Shown piece after piece: positions 1 to 7,335 of a DNA stretch of 7,335 nt. The stretch's first letter is position 1; the number at the start of each line of letters is the position of its first letter. The stretch comes from Alphaproteobacteria bacterium UBA2954 (GTDB taxonomy: Bacteria; Pseudomonadota; Alphaproteobacteria; Puniceispirillales; Puniceispirillaceae), in NCBI GenBank assembly GCA_002348585.1, contig DEBO01000074.1, positions 1-7,335 on the forward strand, given 5' to 3'. Below the pieces are notes generated by a model, which saw nothing but the letters and a program-made list of their open reading frames with translations, was not told the DNA's origin and searched no databases. The position numbers and the translations under genes are program-made.

Positions 1-1695
<1,695 letters not shown>

Positions 1696-1702
1696 TCAGA
1701 TA

Positions 1703-3019
1703 ATGTTGGCGCCTTTTAACACATCTCGACCTGACCTTCAGGCAGCAGCGCGCGTAAATGGTGAAGCCCTTATAGATCCTCAGGCTCTAGTGCTGATCAG
1801 GTGGATTGCACTTTTCGGACAGTCTGCTGCACTTTTTTCAGTGTTTTTCTTTCTTGATTTTGCGCCGCCTTTCATCAGCGCTTTTGGTATCATTCTGGTT
1901 GGTGTAGCATTAAATATTTGGCAGGCCTGGAGAACAAGACATGTAACGCAAACCTCAGCAGCAGAGCTCTTAATGGCTCTATCGTTTGACGTTATCCAAT
2001 TGGCAGGTCTGTTGTATCTAACGGGTGGACTGACGAATCCGTTCTCAATTTTGCTTCTAGCACCAATTGCAGTATCTGCTGCATTGCTGGGTTTCATATC
2101 TACTGCTGTTCTGGTGATTGTTGTAGGTGTAAGTGCCAGCTTGCTGTCGCGGTTTCATTTGCCATTGCCATTATTTTTGGACGAGTTTAGTCTACCTCCC
2201 CTTTATTTGACGGGCTTGTTGACTTCATTGATGGTCTCCGCTTTATTCATCAGTTTTTATGTTTGGTGGCTTGCTGATAAATCAAGACGTACATCAGCCA
2301 GCCTCGCAGCTACACAGCTCGTTTTGGAACGTGAACAGCGAATTGAAAATCTGGGGGCTTTAGCGGCTGCTGCGGCGCATAAGCTTGGTTCGCCTTTAAA
2401 TACCATCACAATCATTAGCCATGATTTGCAAGATAGGCTGAAAAGGCAGCCTGATTTGCAGGGCCTCAACGAAGATGTCAGTCTATTAATTGAAGAAGCT
2501 AAAAGATGCCGCGTCATTCTTTCTGAACTTGACCGTGATGTGAACACGGATAAATTTACCGATGATGTGACTATGCCTGTTAGTCAGGTTTTGCAAACTA
2601 TGCTTGATATGAAATTTACAGAATTATCTGGTTTGCTTGAGTTGAAAATAGGTGCGTTAGATGACAGTTCCGAGCCGCTATCAAAGCCTTTGCCTGACCT
2701 GAAATACACGCTTGAAACTTTACTTGATAATGCCCACGACTATGCAGTTTCCGCGATCACGCTTGATATTGGCTGGACTTCAACCGATATTGATATCAGC
2801 CTCAGTGATGATGGCCCGGGATTTGGCCCAAATATTTTAGCTCGTGTTGGTCAGCCCTGGAACAGTACACGTAACGGGCGTGATGGTCATCGGGGGCTAG
2901 GACTGTTTCTGGCGGTAACGCTTGTGAACAGTTTGGGAGGGCAGATTGAAATTTATAATGAAGAAGTGGGTGGGGCAGCGGTACATATCACGCTTCCCCG
3001 TGAAAGACTGACTTCTTGA
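1703..3019 (+). CDS. regB: Redox sensor histidine kinase RegB/PrrB/ActS
   Basis: Inner-membrane sensor kinase of the RegBA redox system, 438 aa from ATG 1703. About six hydrophobic segments lie between residues 29 and 185. The family's ubiquinone-binding heptapeptide GGxxNPF is present as GGLTNPF (residues 108-114), followed by the family-typical HLPLPL. The dimerisation helix carries the phospho-accepting His226 in AAAAAHKLGSPLNT. Cys269, in RCRVIL, matches the redox-active cysteine of Rhodobacter capsulatus RegB (Cys265). The ATPase domain has the N-box (LLDNAHDYA, Asn343), DDGPGFG (from Asp369) and a second glycine box HRGLGLF (396-402). Oddity: the residue after the active His is Lys rather than the usual Glu, and the +4 residue is Ser rather than Thr. 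The frame extends upstream to ATG 1625, but that start would overlap gyrB by 71 bp and add residues with no RegB similarity. ATG 1703 has no clear Shine-Dalgarno and sits 7 bp past the gyrB stop, so coupling to gyrB translation is plausible. Confidence 0.93.
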   Translation: MLAPFNTSRPDLQAAARVNGEALIDPQALVLIRWIALFGQSAALFSVFFFLDFAPPFISAFGIILVGVALNIWQAWRTRHVTQTSAAELLMALSFDVIQLAGLLYLTGGLTNPFSILLLAPIAVSAALLGFISTAVLVIVVGVSASLLSRFHLPLPLFLDEFSLPPLYLTGLLTSLMVSALFISFYVWWLADKSRRTSASLAATQLVLEREQRIENLGALAAAAAHKLGSPLNTITIISHDLQDRLKRQPDLQGLNEDVSLLIEEAKRCRVILSELDRDVNTDKFTDDVTMPVSQVLQTMLDMKFTELSGLLELKIGALDDSSEPLSKPLPDLKYTLETLLDNAHDYAVSAITLDIGWTSTDIDISLSDDGPGFGPNILARVGQPWNSTRNGRDGHRGLGLFLAVTLVNSLGGQIEIYNEEVGGAAVHITLPRERLTS

Positions 3020-3032
3020 CCTTCCCAAGCAG

Positions 3033-3056
3033 AACGGCTTCCTTTCGCAGGCTGTT
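3033..3056 (+). other. Possible RNA hairpin between regB and regA
   Basis: In the 63-bp gap between regB and regA, AACGGCTT (3033-3040) can pair with AGGCTGTT (3049-3056) across an 8-nt loop. The stem has eight pairs, two of them G-U. No run of T follows directly, so this is not a classic intrinsic terminator. It could adjust the RegB:RegA ratio by processing or attenuation, or it may be chance. No folding calculation was done. Confidence 0.25.
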
Positions 3057-3082
3057 ATTAGTTAGGTTGAAAGAGCTAAGAG

Positions 3083-3610
3083 ATGAACAGAAAGCTGTTG
3101 ATTCTAGATGACGATAATGCATTGCGCCGTATGTTGACGCGGGCAATGGAACAACGTGAATTCACTGTCATGGCGGCAGCTGGTGTACAGGAGGCTCTAA
3201 GCCATATTCAACATCAAGTGCCTGATTATGCTATTCTGGATTTAAAGCTGGAGGATGGAAACGGCCTTGAGGTTGTTCGTAGCCTACAGTCTTTAAACCC
3301 AGCCTGTAGGGTAATTATTCTGACAGGCTTTGGAAACATTGCGACTGCAGTAGCTGCAGTGAAAGCGGGCGCGCTGGATTACCTGCCAAAACCAGCAAAT
3401 CCTGATGAGATTGTTAGTGCGCTACTGCAGACTGAAGGAGGACTGCCTTCCCCACCTGAAGATCCAATGAGTGCAGACAGGGTGCGCTGGGAACATATTC
3501 AGCGGGTATTCGAACAATGTGACCGCAATGTCTCTGAAACAGCACGTCGGCTGAAGATGCATCGCCGAACCCTACAACGTATTCTTGCCAAACATGCACC
3601 ACGTAGATAA
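3083..3610 (+). CDS. regA: Redox response regulator RegA/PrrA/ActR
   Basis: DNA-binding response regulator partner of RegB, 175 aa, within the usual RegA length. The receiver domain spans about residues 1-115, with acidic pocket Asp9-Asp10-Asp11, phospho-acceptor Asp53 in AILDLKLEDG, Thr81 in ILTGFGN and Lys103 in the LPKPA motif. The linker and effector carry the very strongly conserved PMSADRVRWEHIQRVFE block (about 128-144). A Fis-type helix-turn-helix follows (RNVSETARRLKMHRRTLQRI), ending in LAKHAPRR. The start ATG 3083 has only a weak purine-rich stretch upstream (AAGAGCTAAGAG). In known relatives this protein controls photosynthesis, respiration, carbon and nitrogen fixation genes according to redox state. 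The targets in this organism cannot be read from the window. regA lies directly downstream of regB on the same strand, with no senC/prrC between them. Confidence 0.96.
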   Translation: MNRKLLILDDDNALRRMLTRAMEQREFTVMAAAGVQEALSHIQHQVPDYAILDLKLEDGNGLEVVRSLQSLNPACRVIILTGFGNIATAVAAVKAGALDYLPKPANPDEIVSALLQTEGGLPSPPEDPMSADRVRWEHIQRVFEQCDRNVSETARRLKMHRRTLQRILAKHAPRR

Positions 3611-3671
3611 AAGATTGAAATCTAGATCGTGCGCAATTGTCAGTCAGAGCAGAAGGCACTCAGGTGCTGCT

Positions 3672-4136
3672 ATGAGCGCCTTTAATGCGTGGGTTATGCT
3701 GAAATCACTTGAAACTTTGGCTCTTCGTTTTGAGATGCAGACGAGAACAGTAACACAACTGAGCGAAAATATAAAACACCATCCTGCTGTGTTGTCTTTA
3801 TTATATTCGGGTGATCGATCGCACACCCAACATGAGCTGGCATCACGCCAGATGTCAGGGTCTAGTACCTTGATTGCCTTTGAAGTAAAGGGTAGCAGAA
3901 ATGGTGCATTTCAGTTTTTAAATGCGCTTAGGGTGATACATATTTCTAATAATCTTGCAGATTCAAAAACCCTTGCCTGTCATCCGTCTGGCACAACGCA
4001 TATGAATCTCTCTGAAGATGAACGGCAAACGCTGGAGATAAATGAAGACCATATAAGATTGTCAGTTGGGCTGGAGCAGACTGATGATCTCACAGCAGAT
4101 TTACAGCAGGCCCTTGATGTCTGCCGAGGTTTTTAA
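3672..4136 (+). pseudogene. metZ: Truncated O-succinylhomoserine sulfhydrylase (MetZ-like), C-terminal domain only
   Basis: The reading frame resembles only the C-terminal third of Cys/Met-metabolism PLP enzymes, closest to MetZ, which makes homocysteine from O-succinylhomoserine and sulfide. Recognisable stretches are MSAFNAWVMLKSLETLALR, HPAVLSLLY, HTQHELASRQMSG, the FLNAL...ISNNLADSKTL stretch and HIRLSVGLEQTDDL, whose Arg matches the substrate-carboxylate-binding arginine of the family. About 240-250 N-terminal residues, with the PLP lysine and cofactor-binding domain, are missing; the upstream DNA is regA. Similarity begins near 3640-3651, about 30-40 bp after the regA stop. The remaining frame has no internal stop or obvious frameshift. 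The frame is open upstream to ATG 3585 inside regA, but ATG 3672, preceded by AGGTG five bases before it, is the better start (154 aa). It cannot perform the sulfhydrylase reaction as it stands. It may be a decaying fragment, an assembly junction, or a retained partial protein. Confidence 0.8.
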
Positions 4137-4144
4137 AAAGGCGC

Positions 4145-5056
4145 ATGGCTCCGTCTCATCAGCTCAGAAAACCACAGCTAATGGATTTTTTCATTCTGCT
4201 GGTCCTGTCTGTTATCTGGGGGTCTGCTTTTGGCGCGATTAAAATTGCTGTCGATGGGTCGGCCCCGTTTACAGTTGTTGCAGCGCGCACAATAATTGGT
4301 GGGGTAGGGGTTTGTGTCTGGCTTATGATTACTGGTAGCTGGCGTTTGAATTGGCAGGGCCTGCCATGGGGCAGATTATGTTCAATTGCCCTTTTAGGCA
4401 CTTTGCTGCCTTTCTTTCTGATTACTTGGGCTGAGCAATATGTGGATAGCTCTGTGGCTGGGCTCCTGAATGGAACTGGCCCCCTTGTCACCGTATTAGG
4501 CGCACATTTTATTACTCGTGATGAGCTGCTGACAAAGGGTCGCATGGCCGGAGTTCTAATCGGCATGGGTGGGGTGGCTATTCTTATGTATGACGGATTG
4601 TTTCAGCTGGGTGGGGCATCCCTAATTGCTCAGTTAGCTTTGATGTTGGCTTTTTCATGCTACGCAGGTGGCAATTTAATGGTCAGGGGTGTAAATGGGA
4701 TCACACCAGTGCAATTAACTGGCTTTTCTCTAATTCTGTCCAGTTTTTTGGCCTTGCCGTTGGCTTTCTTTCTTGAGCAGCCAGAACCGATGAGTTGGAC
4801 CGCAGAAATTTGGGCATCCTTGTTGTGGCTGGGTCTGATATCGACAGCCTTTGCCTTCACTTTACGCTATGTTTTAATAAACAGGGCTGGGGCAGGATTT
4901 TTGTCTAATGTGGGCTATACCATCCCGATGGTTGCAGTTGTCATTGGTGTTGTCCTTTTGGGTGAAGCTGTAACCCTGCCAAAGTTACTGGCCTTGCTTG
5001 TGATTTTAGCTAGTCTTTACATCACTCGTCGTACGGGTGTGAAATTGAGGGACTGA
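4145..5056 (+). CDS. EamA-family (drug/metabolite transporter superfamily) permease
   Basis: Inner-membrane transporter of 303 aa, the usual length for the ten-helix EamA/RhaT group. Two repeated EamA halves are visible. The first opens with FFILLVLSVIWGSAFGAIKI (about residues 14-33) and includes WAEQYVDSSVAGLLNGTGPL and the end-of-repeat helix around 133-148. The second starts about residue 157 and contains the typical GLISTAFAFTLRYVLI and VAVVIGVVLLGEAVT segments, ending in a basic tail (ITRRTGVKLRD). Members export or import amino acids, nucleosides, sugars or other small metabolites; the substrate cannot be read here. ATG 4145 lies 8 bp after the metZ fragment stop and has AAAAAGG three bases upstream, a tight but plausible ribosome site. 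A second ATG at 4181, just before the first helix, is an alternative. It is followed after 1 bp by the dehalogenase gene, so co-transcription is likely. Confidence 0.92.
   Translation: MAPSHQLRKPQLMDFFILLVLSVIWGSAFGAIKIAVDGSAPFTVVAARTIIGGVGVCVWLMITGSWRLNWQGLPWGRLCSIALLGTLLPFFLITWAEQYVDSSVAGLLNGTGPLVTVLGAHFITRDELLTKGRMAGVLIGMGGVAILMYDGLFQLGGASLIAQLALMLAFSCYAGGNLMVRGVNGITPVQLTGFSLILSSFLALPLAFFLEQPEPMSWTAEIWASLLWLGLISTAFAFTLRYVLINRAGAGFLSNVGYTIPMVAVVIGVVLLGEAVTLPKLLALLVILASLYITRRTGVKLRD
5047..5052 (+). promoter_or_regulatory. Shine-Dalgarno of the dehalogenase inside the transporter 3' end
   Basis: GAGGGA lies five bases before ATG 5058 and inside the last codons of the EamA transporter. It is one of the clearest ribosome sites in the window, supports the chosen start, and suggests translation of the two genes is linked. 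Confidence 0.6.
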
Positions 5057-5057
5057 T

Positions 5058-5759
5058 ATGTATAAAGTTGTTCTTTTTGATGCCTATGGTACTCTGCTTG
5101 ATGTTGATGCTGCTGCAGCTAATCTTGCCGCTACAAACAGGTTTCCAGAATTAGCCGCATTGTGGCCAGAGCTGGCTGCACTGTGGCGTTCTCGTCAGTT
5201 GAACTATACTTGGTTGCGATCTCTTTCACATAAATATGCACCTTTTTGGCAGTTAACCTGCGATGCGCTTGATTACGCGATGGAAGCATTTGATCTTAAT
5301 GATCAAGATATGCGCGAAGCTCTTTTGGATTTGTATAGAGAACTTGATGCTTACCAAGATGCTCGACCTGCTTTGGATGCTGTTCACAAAGCGGGTCTTC
5401 CGGCGGCAGTGCTTTCAAATGGCAATCAGCAGATGCTCAATCATGCCTTTGCCGCAGCTGGTCTTACAGACAGGCTGGACAGTCTTTTGTCGGTGGAAAA
5501 TGTTGGCGTATTTAAACCAGATCCTCGTGTCTACCAGCTCGGATGTGATCAATATCGGGCGAGGGCAGAAGAGATATTGTTTGTTTCATCGAATGGCTGG
5601 GATGCAGCAGCAGCATGTTCGTTCGGATTTAAAACTATATGGGCAAACCGAGCTGGAATGCCTGTAGAAAGACTGCCAAGTCAGCCGGATTTTATTGCCC
5701 CTAACTTAGATTTTATCAGTAAACATCTGTCGTCTGGAGCAGCTAGTATGCGAAGTTAA
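5058..5759 (+). CDS. L-2-haloacid dehalogenase (HAD superfamily, type II)
   Basis: Cytoplasmic hydrolase predicted to convert L-2-haloalkanoates to D-2-hydroxyalkanoates with release of halide, 233 aa. All catalytic positions known from Pseudomonas L-DEX can be placed: nucleophile Asp8 and Thr12 in FDAYGTLLD, Arg44 in LWRSRQLNYTWLRSL, Ser120 in LSNGNQ, Lys153 in FKPDP, Tyr159, and Ser177, Asn179 and Asp182 in SSNGWDAAAA. This strongly favours a true type II haloacid dehalogenase over a generic HAD phosphatase, although natural substrates may not be halogenated. Residues 30-43 are a tandem PELAALW-PELAALW duplication just before Arg44. It makes the Asp8-to-Arg44 spacing about five residues longer than in L-DEX (Asp10 to Arg41). 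Start ATG 5058 has GAGGGA five bases upstream and follows the transporter stop by 1 bp. Confidence 0.92.
   Translation: MYKVVLFDAYGTLLDVDAAAANLAATNRFPELAALWPELAALWRSRQLNYTWLRSLSHKYAPFWQLTCDALDYAMEAFDLNDQDMREALLDLYRELDAYQDARPALDAVHKAGLPAAVLSNGNQQMLNHAFAAAGLTDRLDSLLSVENVGVFKPDPRVYQLGCDQYRARAEEILFVSSNGWDAAAACSFGFKTIWANRAGMPVERLPSQPDFIAPNLDFISKHLSSGAASMRS
5145..5186 (+). repeat. 21-bp tandem duplication inside the dehalogenase gene
   Basis: Two adjacent 21-bp units (5145-5165 and 5166-5186) each encode PELAALW. They differ at five nucleotides, and all five differences are synonymous (GAA/GAG, TTA/CTG counted as two, GCC/GCT, TTG/CTG). Confidence 0.85.
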
Positions 5760-5773
5760 ACAATCTGGCTGCG

Positions 5774-6277
5774 ATGTTCTCTCGTAAACGATATATGAAG
5801 GTAAAACAATTTTTTCTTTTCCCTATTTTTCTTTTGCTTGTCGGGGTGAGTGCGCGTGCAGCAGAGTTTATCCTGCCGTCATCAGATTTGTCTGCCCAAG
5901 AGGTTGTGGAAATCCAACTTCTTGGTCTCCAATCAGGTAAAACAGACAAGTTAGCTGGCATCGAACAGGTGTGGATCTTCGCTCATCCGGATAACAAGCG
6001 CGTAACGGGACCATTGCAAAAATTTGCAACATTGTTTGATACTCCAGCCTATGCACCCTTGCTAGGCCACCTAAACTATGTGATCAATGATAAACGGTTC
6101 GAAGGGGGTGTGGCTAGATTTGCGCTCACGGTGCTTGCCCGTGATGGAAAAAGTTATGGATATTTATGGGTTTTGCGGCAGGCAAGTTTGAGCAGAAACA
6201 AAACCGCATCTGGTCAGCATGAAAATGTTTGGATGACAACAGCAGTATCTGCACCGCGTGTGGGTGGTGCCAGTTAA
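5774..6277 (+). CDS. Small exported protein, DUF4864-like
   Basis: Protein of 167 aa with a clear Sec-type signal peptide: a basic N-region (Lys9, Lys11), a hydrophobic core FFLFPIFLLLVGV, and an AxA-like cleavage site ARA after about residue 29. It is therefore probably periplasmic. The mature part resembles the DUF4864 family by pattern: an ILPSSDLSAQEVVEIQLLGL helix at the start, then FAHPDNKRVTGPLQKFATLF, and a paired PAYAPLLGHLNY stretch, followed by beta-rich segments ending in WVLRQAS and NVWMTTAVSAPR. No catalytic motif is recognised and the function is unknown. ATG 5774 gives an 11-residue N-region ahead of the core; ATG 5795 (MKVKQFF) gives a more typical signal peptide. Neither has a clear ribosome site. 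The gene follows the dehalogenase stop by 14 bp. The family call comes from memory of conserved pattern, not from a search. Confidence 0.65.
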   Translation: MFSRKRYMKVKQFFLFPIFLLLVGVSARAAEFILPSSDLSAQEVVEIQLLGLQSGKTDKLAGIEQVWIFAHPDNKRVTGPLQKFATLFDTPAYAPLLGHLNYVINDKRFEGGVARFALTVLARDGKSYGYLWVLRQASLSRNKTASGQHENVWMTTAVSAPRVGGAS

Positions 6278-6309
6278 GCGCGGCGGTTTAATTTTACCGA
6301 AGATCCTGA

Positions 6310-6339
6310 TTGAATACATAAACGGAACATGTCTATAGT
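6310..6339 (+). promoter_or_regulatory. Possible sigma70-like promoter upstream of the FAH-family gene
   Basis: The 121-bp gap 6278-6398 is the longest non-coding stretch in the window. It holds TTGAAT (6310-6315) and TATAGT (6334-6339) separated by 18 bp. Transcription would begin near 6346, leaving a leader of about 50 bases before ATG 6399. These are consensus-like matches only and could be chance in AT-rich DNA. No other element was recognised in the gap. Confidence 0.4.
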
Positions 6340-6398
6340 GAGGCCTGTTTTGTAATTCGATGTATCTGATAAAGCTTGCAAAAGAGAACCCATTTATT

Positions 6399-7112
6399 AT
6401 GACCGATTATGTTATTCCGCCTTATCCTCGTGCCAGTGCACCAGTGATGTCTTCTAAACAGCGATTTCCTGTCCGGCGTATTTTTTGTGTTGGGCGGAAT
6501 TATGGAGCGCATGCCAGAGAAATGGGTTTTAGTGAAAAGGAGCCGCCCTTTTTCTTCACCAAGCCAGCAGATGCGCTAGTAGAGACGGGAGCAACAATAC
6601 CCTATCCACCGCTGACAGAAGATTTGCATCATGAAATTGAACTGGTGCTAGCTGTGGGTAAATCAGGGGCAAATATTGATGCAAAAGACGCAATGATGCA
6701 TGTCTGGGGGGCCGGTGTAGGAATTGATTTTACCCGCCGTGATCTTCAGATAGCTCACCGTGAAAAAGGCCGGCCTTGGGATTGGGGAAAAGCCTTTGAT
6801 AACTCAGCCCCGATATCACCGCTTATACCGTTAGCAGATATACCCAATGCACAAGCTGAGTTTACCACTGGTCGGATCTGGCTGAGTGTGAATGGCAAAT
6901 TACGACAGGATGCTGATTTATCAGAGCTTATTTGGTCAGTGAAGGACATTATTGCCTTTTGCAGCCAGTCGGTAAGTCTTCAGGCTGGAGATTTGATTTT
7001 TACTGGCACTCCTGCGGGTGTCTCGGCGGTTGGACCAGGTGATAGCCTCTCTGGAGGAGTAGATGGTGTTGGCGAAATTCAGATTACACTGTCTAAACGA
7101 GAGGCTGTATGA
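6399..7112 (+). CDS. Fumarylacetoacetate hydrolase family protein (fumarylpyruvate/acylpyruvate hydrolase-like)
   Basis: Cytoplasmic metal-dependent C-C bond hydrolase of 237 aa from ATG 6399. Visible signs of the FAH fold are IFCVGRNYGAHAREMGF (residues 28-44), PPFFFTKPADALV (49-61), the metal ligands Glu79 and Glu81 in HHEIELVLAVG with Asp110 in GVGIDFTRRDLQ, and the closing GDLIFTGTPAGV. Overall pattern, including the DYVIPP start and RPWDWGKAFDNSAP, is closest to the fumarylpyruvate or maleylpyruvate hydrolase group of gentisate breakdown and to FAHD1-type acylpyruvate hydrolases or oxaloacetate decarboxylases; the substrate cannot be settled. The frame is open to ATG 6360, but family proteins usually begin near MTDYV, and AGAG about 12 bases before 6399 could serve as ribosome site. 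The gene's ATGA overlap with the MBL-fold gene points to translational coupling. Confidence 0.88.
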   Translation: MTDYVIPPYPRASAPVMSSKQRFPVRRIFCVGRNYGAHAREMGFSEKEPPFFFTKPADALVETGATIPYPPLTEDLHHEIELVLAVGKSGANIDAKDAMMHVWGAGVGIDFTRRDLQIAHREKGRPWDWGKAFDNSAPISPLIPLADIPNAQAEFTTGRIWLSVNGKLRQDADLSELIWSVKDIIAFCSQSVSLQAGDLIFTGTPAGVSAVGPGDSLSGGVDGVGEIQITLSKREAV

Positions 7113-7335
7113 TCCCATTAGATATTGAGGCTGCGCAAAAGGGGAACTTGTGCCAGCTGGCAGATGATCTTTTCTGGGCGCGCTTTGACCTGCCCTTTCG
7201 ACTGAATCATATTAATCTTTATATTCTGGCGACAGCTGAGGGGTGGGTGCTAATCGACACAGGTCTGAATAATGACATCACCGCTCAGCATTGGCAGGCT
7301 ATCCTGACAGGCCCACTCGCCGGTAAGCCCGTATG
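7109..7335 (+). CDS. MBL-fold metallo-hydrolase, N-terminal part (3' end outside window)
   Basis: The frame begins at an ATG inside the FAH-family stop (ATGA at 7109-7112) and stays open for 75 codons to the right edge. The sequence reads as the first strands of a metallo-beta-lactamase fold: LFWARFDLPFRLNHINLYIL (residues 21-40), then GWVLIDTGLNND (46-57), the usual loop ahead of the metal-binding part, and WQAILTGPLAGKPV. The family's HxHxDH motif would lie just beyond the window and is not seen. Relatives are glyoxalase-II-like or lactonase-like hydrolases; the substrate is unknown. The 4-bp overlap with the upstream gene suggests the two are translated together. Confidence 0.82.
   Translation, partial: MIPLDIEAAQKGNLCQLADDLFWARFDLPFRLNHINLYILATAEGWVLIDTGLNNDITAQHWQAILTGPLAGKPV

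Noticed and set aside
1780..2097. Antisense open frame under regB
   Set aside because: No ribosome site or known domain; it overlaps conserved RegB membrane-domain coding sequence.
3585..3671. ATG 3585 inside regA as the start of the MetZ-like frame
   Set aside because: The first 20 or so residues overlap the RegA coding end in another frame or derive from the spacer, and show no family similarity; ATG 3672 has a ribosome site.
4159..4566. 135-codon antisense open frame under the transporter
   Set aside because: No recognisable domain; it lies wholly opposite a clear EamA transporter and follows its codon structure as a shadow.
5263..5667. 134-codon + strand frame inside the dehalogenase gene
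   Set aside because: It is a +1 frame shadow of the dehalogenase; its residues show no family pattern while the main frame keeps all catalytic residues.
6285..6303. CGGT...ACCG inverted pair after the DUF4864-like gene as a terminator
   Set aside because: Only four pairs with an AT loop and no T-run; too weak to call.
6360..6398. ATG 6360 as the start of the FAH-family gene
   Set aside because: Family members usually begin close to the MTDYV segment, and the extra 13 residues show no similarity; it would also leave little leader after the promoter-like element.

Overview
This window looks like chromosomal DNA from an alphaproteobacterium of moderate GC content. Two things point there: the gyrase B reading frame, and a RegB/RegA (PrrB/PrrA, ActS/ActR) redox two-component pair whose regulator ends in the near-invariant alphaproteobacterial RegA effector helix-turn-helix. 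A marine SAR116-like lineage is possible, but that is a guess from composition and gene style. All supported genes are on the + strand, and most are tightly packed.

Layout: 1-1695 is the C-terminal 564 codons of gyrB, cut by the left edge. At 1703 comes regB, a membrane sensor kinase, followed at 3083 by regA, its response regulator. Downstream of regA is a surprise: an open frame (about 3672-4136) that encodes only the C-terminal domain of an O-succinylhomoserine sulfhydrylase (MetZ, Cys/Met-metabolism PLP family). The catalytic N-terminal domain is absent, and regA occupies its place. A compact run follows: an EamA/DMT-type transporter (4145-5056), an L-2-haloacid dehalogenase (5058-5759) and a small secreted DUF4864-like protein (5774-6277). 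A 121-bp gap holds a possible sigma70-like promoter. It is followed by a fumarylacetoacetate-hydrolase-family enzyme (6399-7112) that overlaps by 4 bp the start of an MBL-fold hydrolase (7109 to the right edge).

How the genes fit together: RegB/RegA would sense quinone-pool redox state and control energy metabolism. The FAH-family and MBL-fold genes look translationally coupled and may share a catabolic task. The transporter and dehalogenase are 1 bp apart and are probably co-transcribed. No RNA genes, CRISPR arrays, insertion sequences or integrases were seen.

The points most worth a second look are the orphan MetZ C-terminal fragment fused behind regA, the acidic-to-lysine change beside the phospho-accepting histidine of RegB, and a 21-bp in-gene tandem duplication in the dehalogenase whose two copies differ only at synonymous positions. 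I see no convincing wholly new system here.
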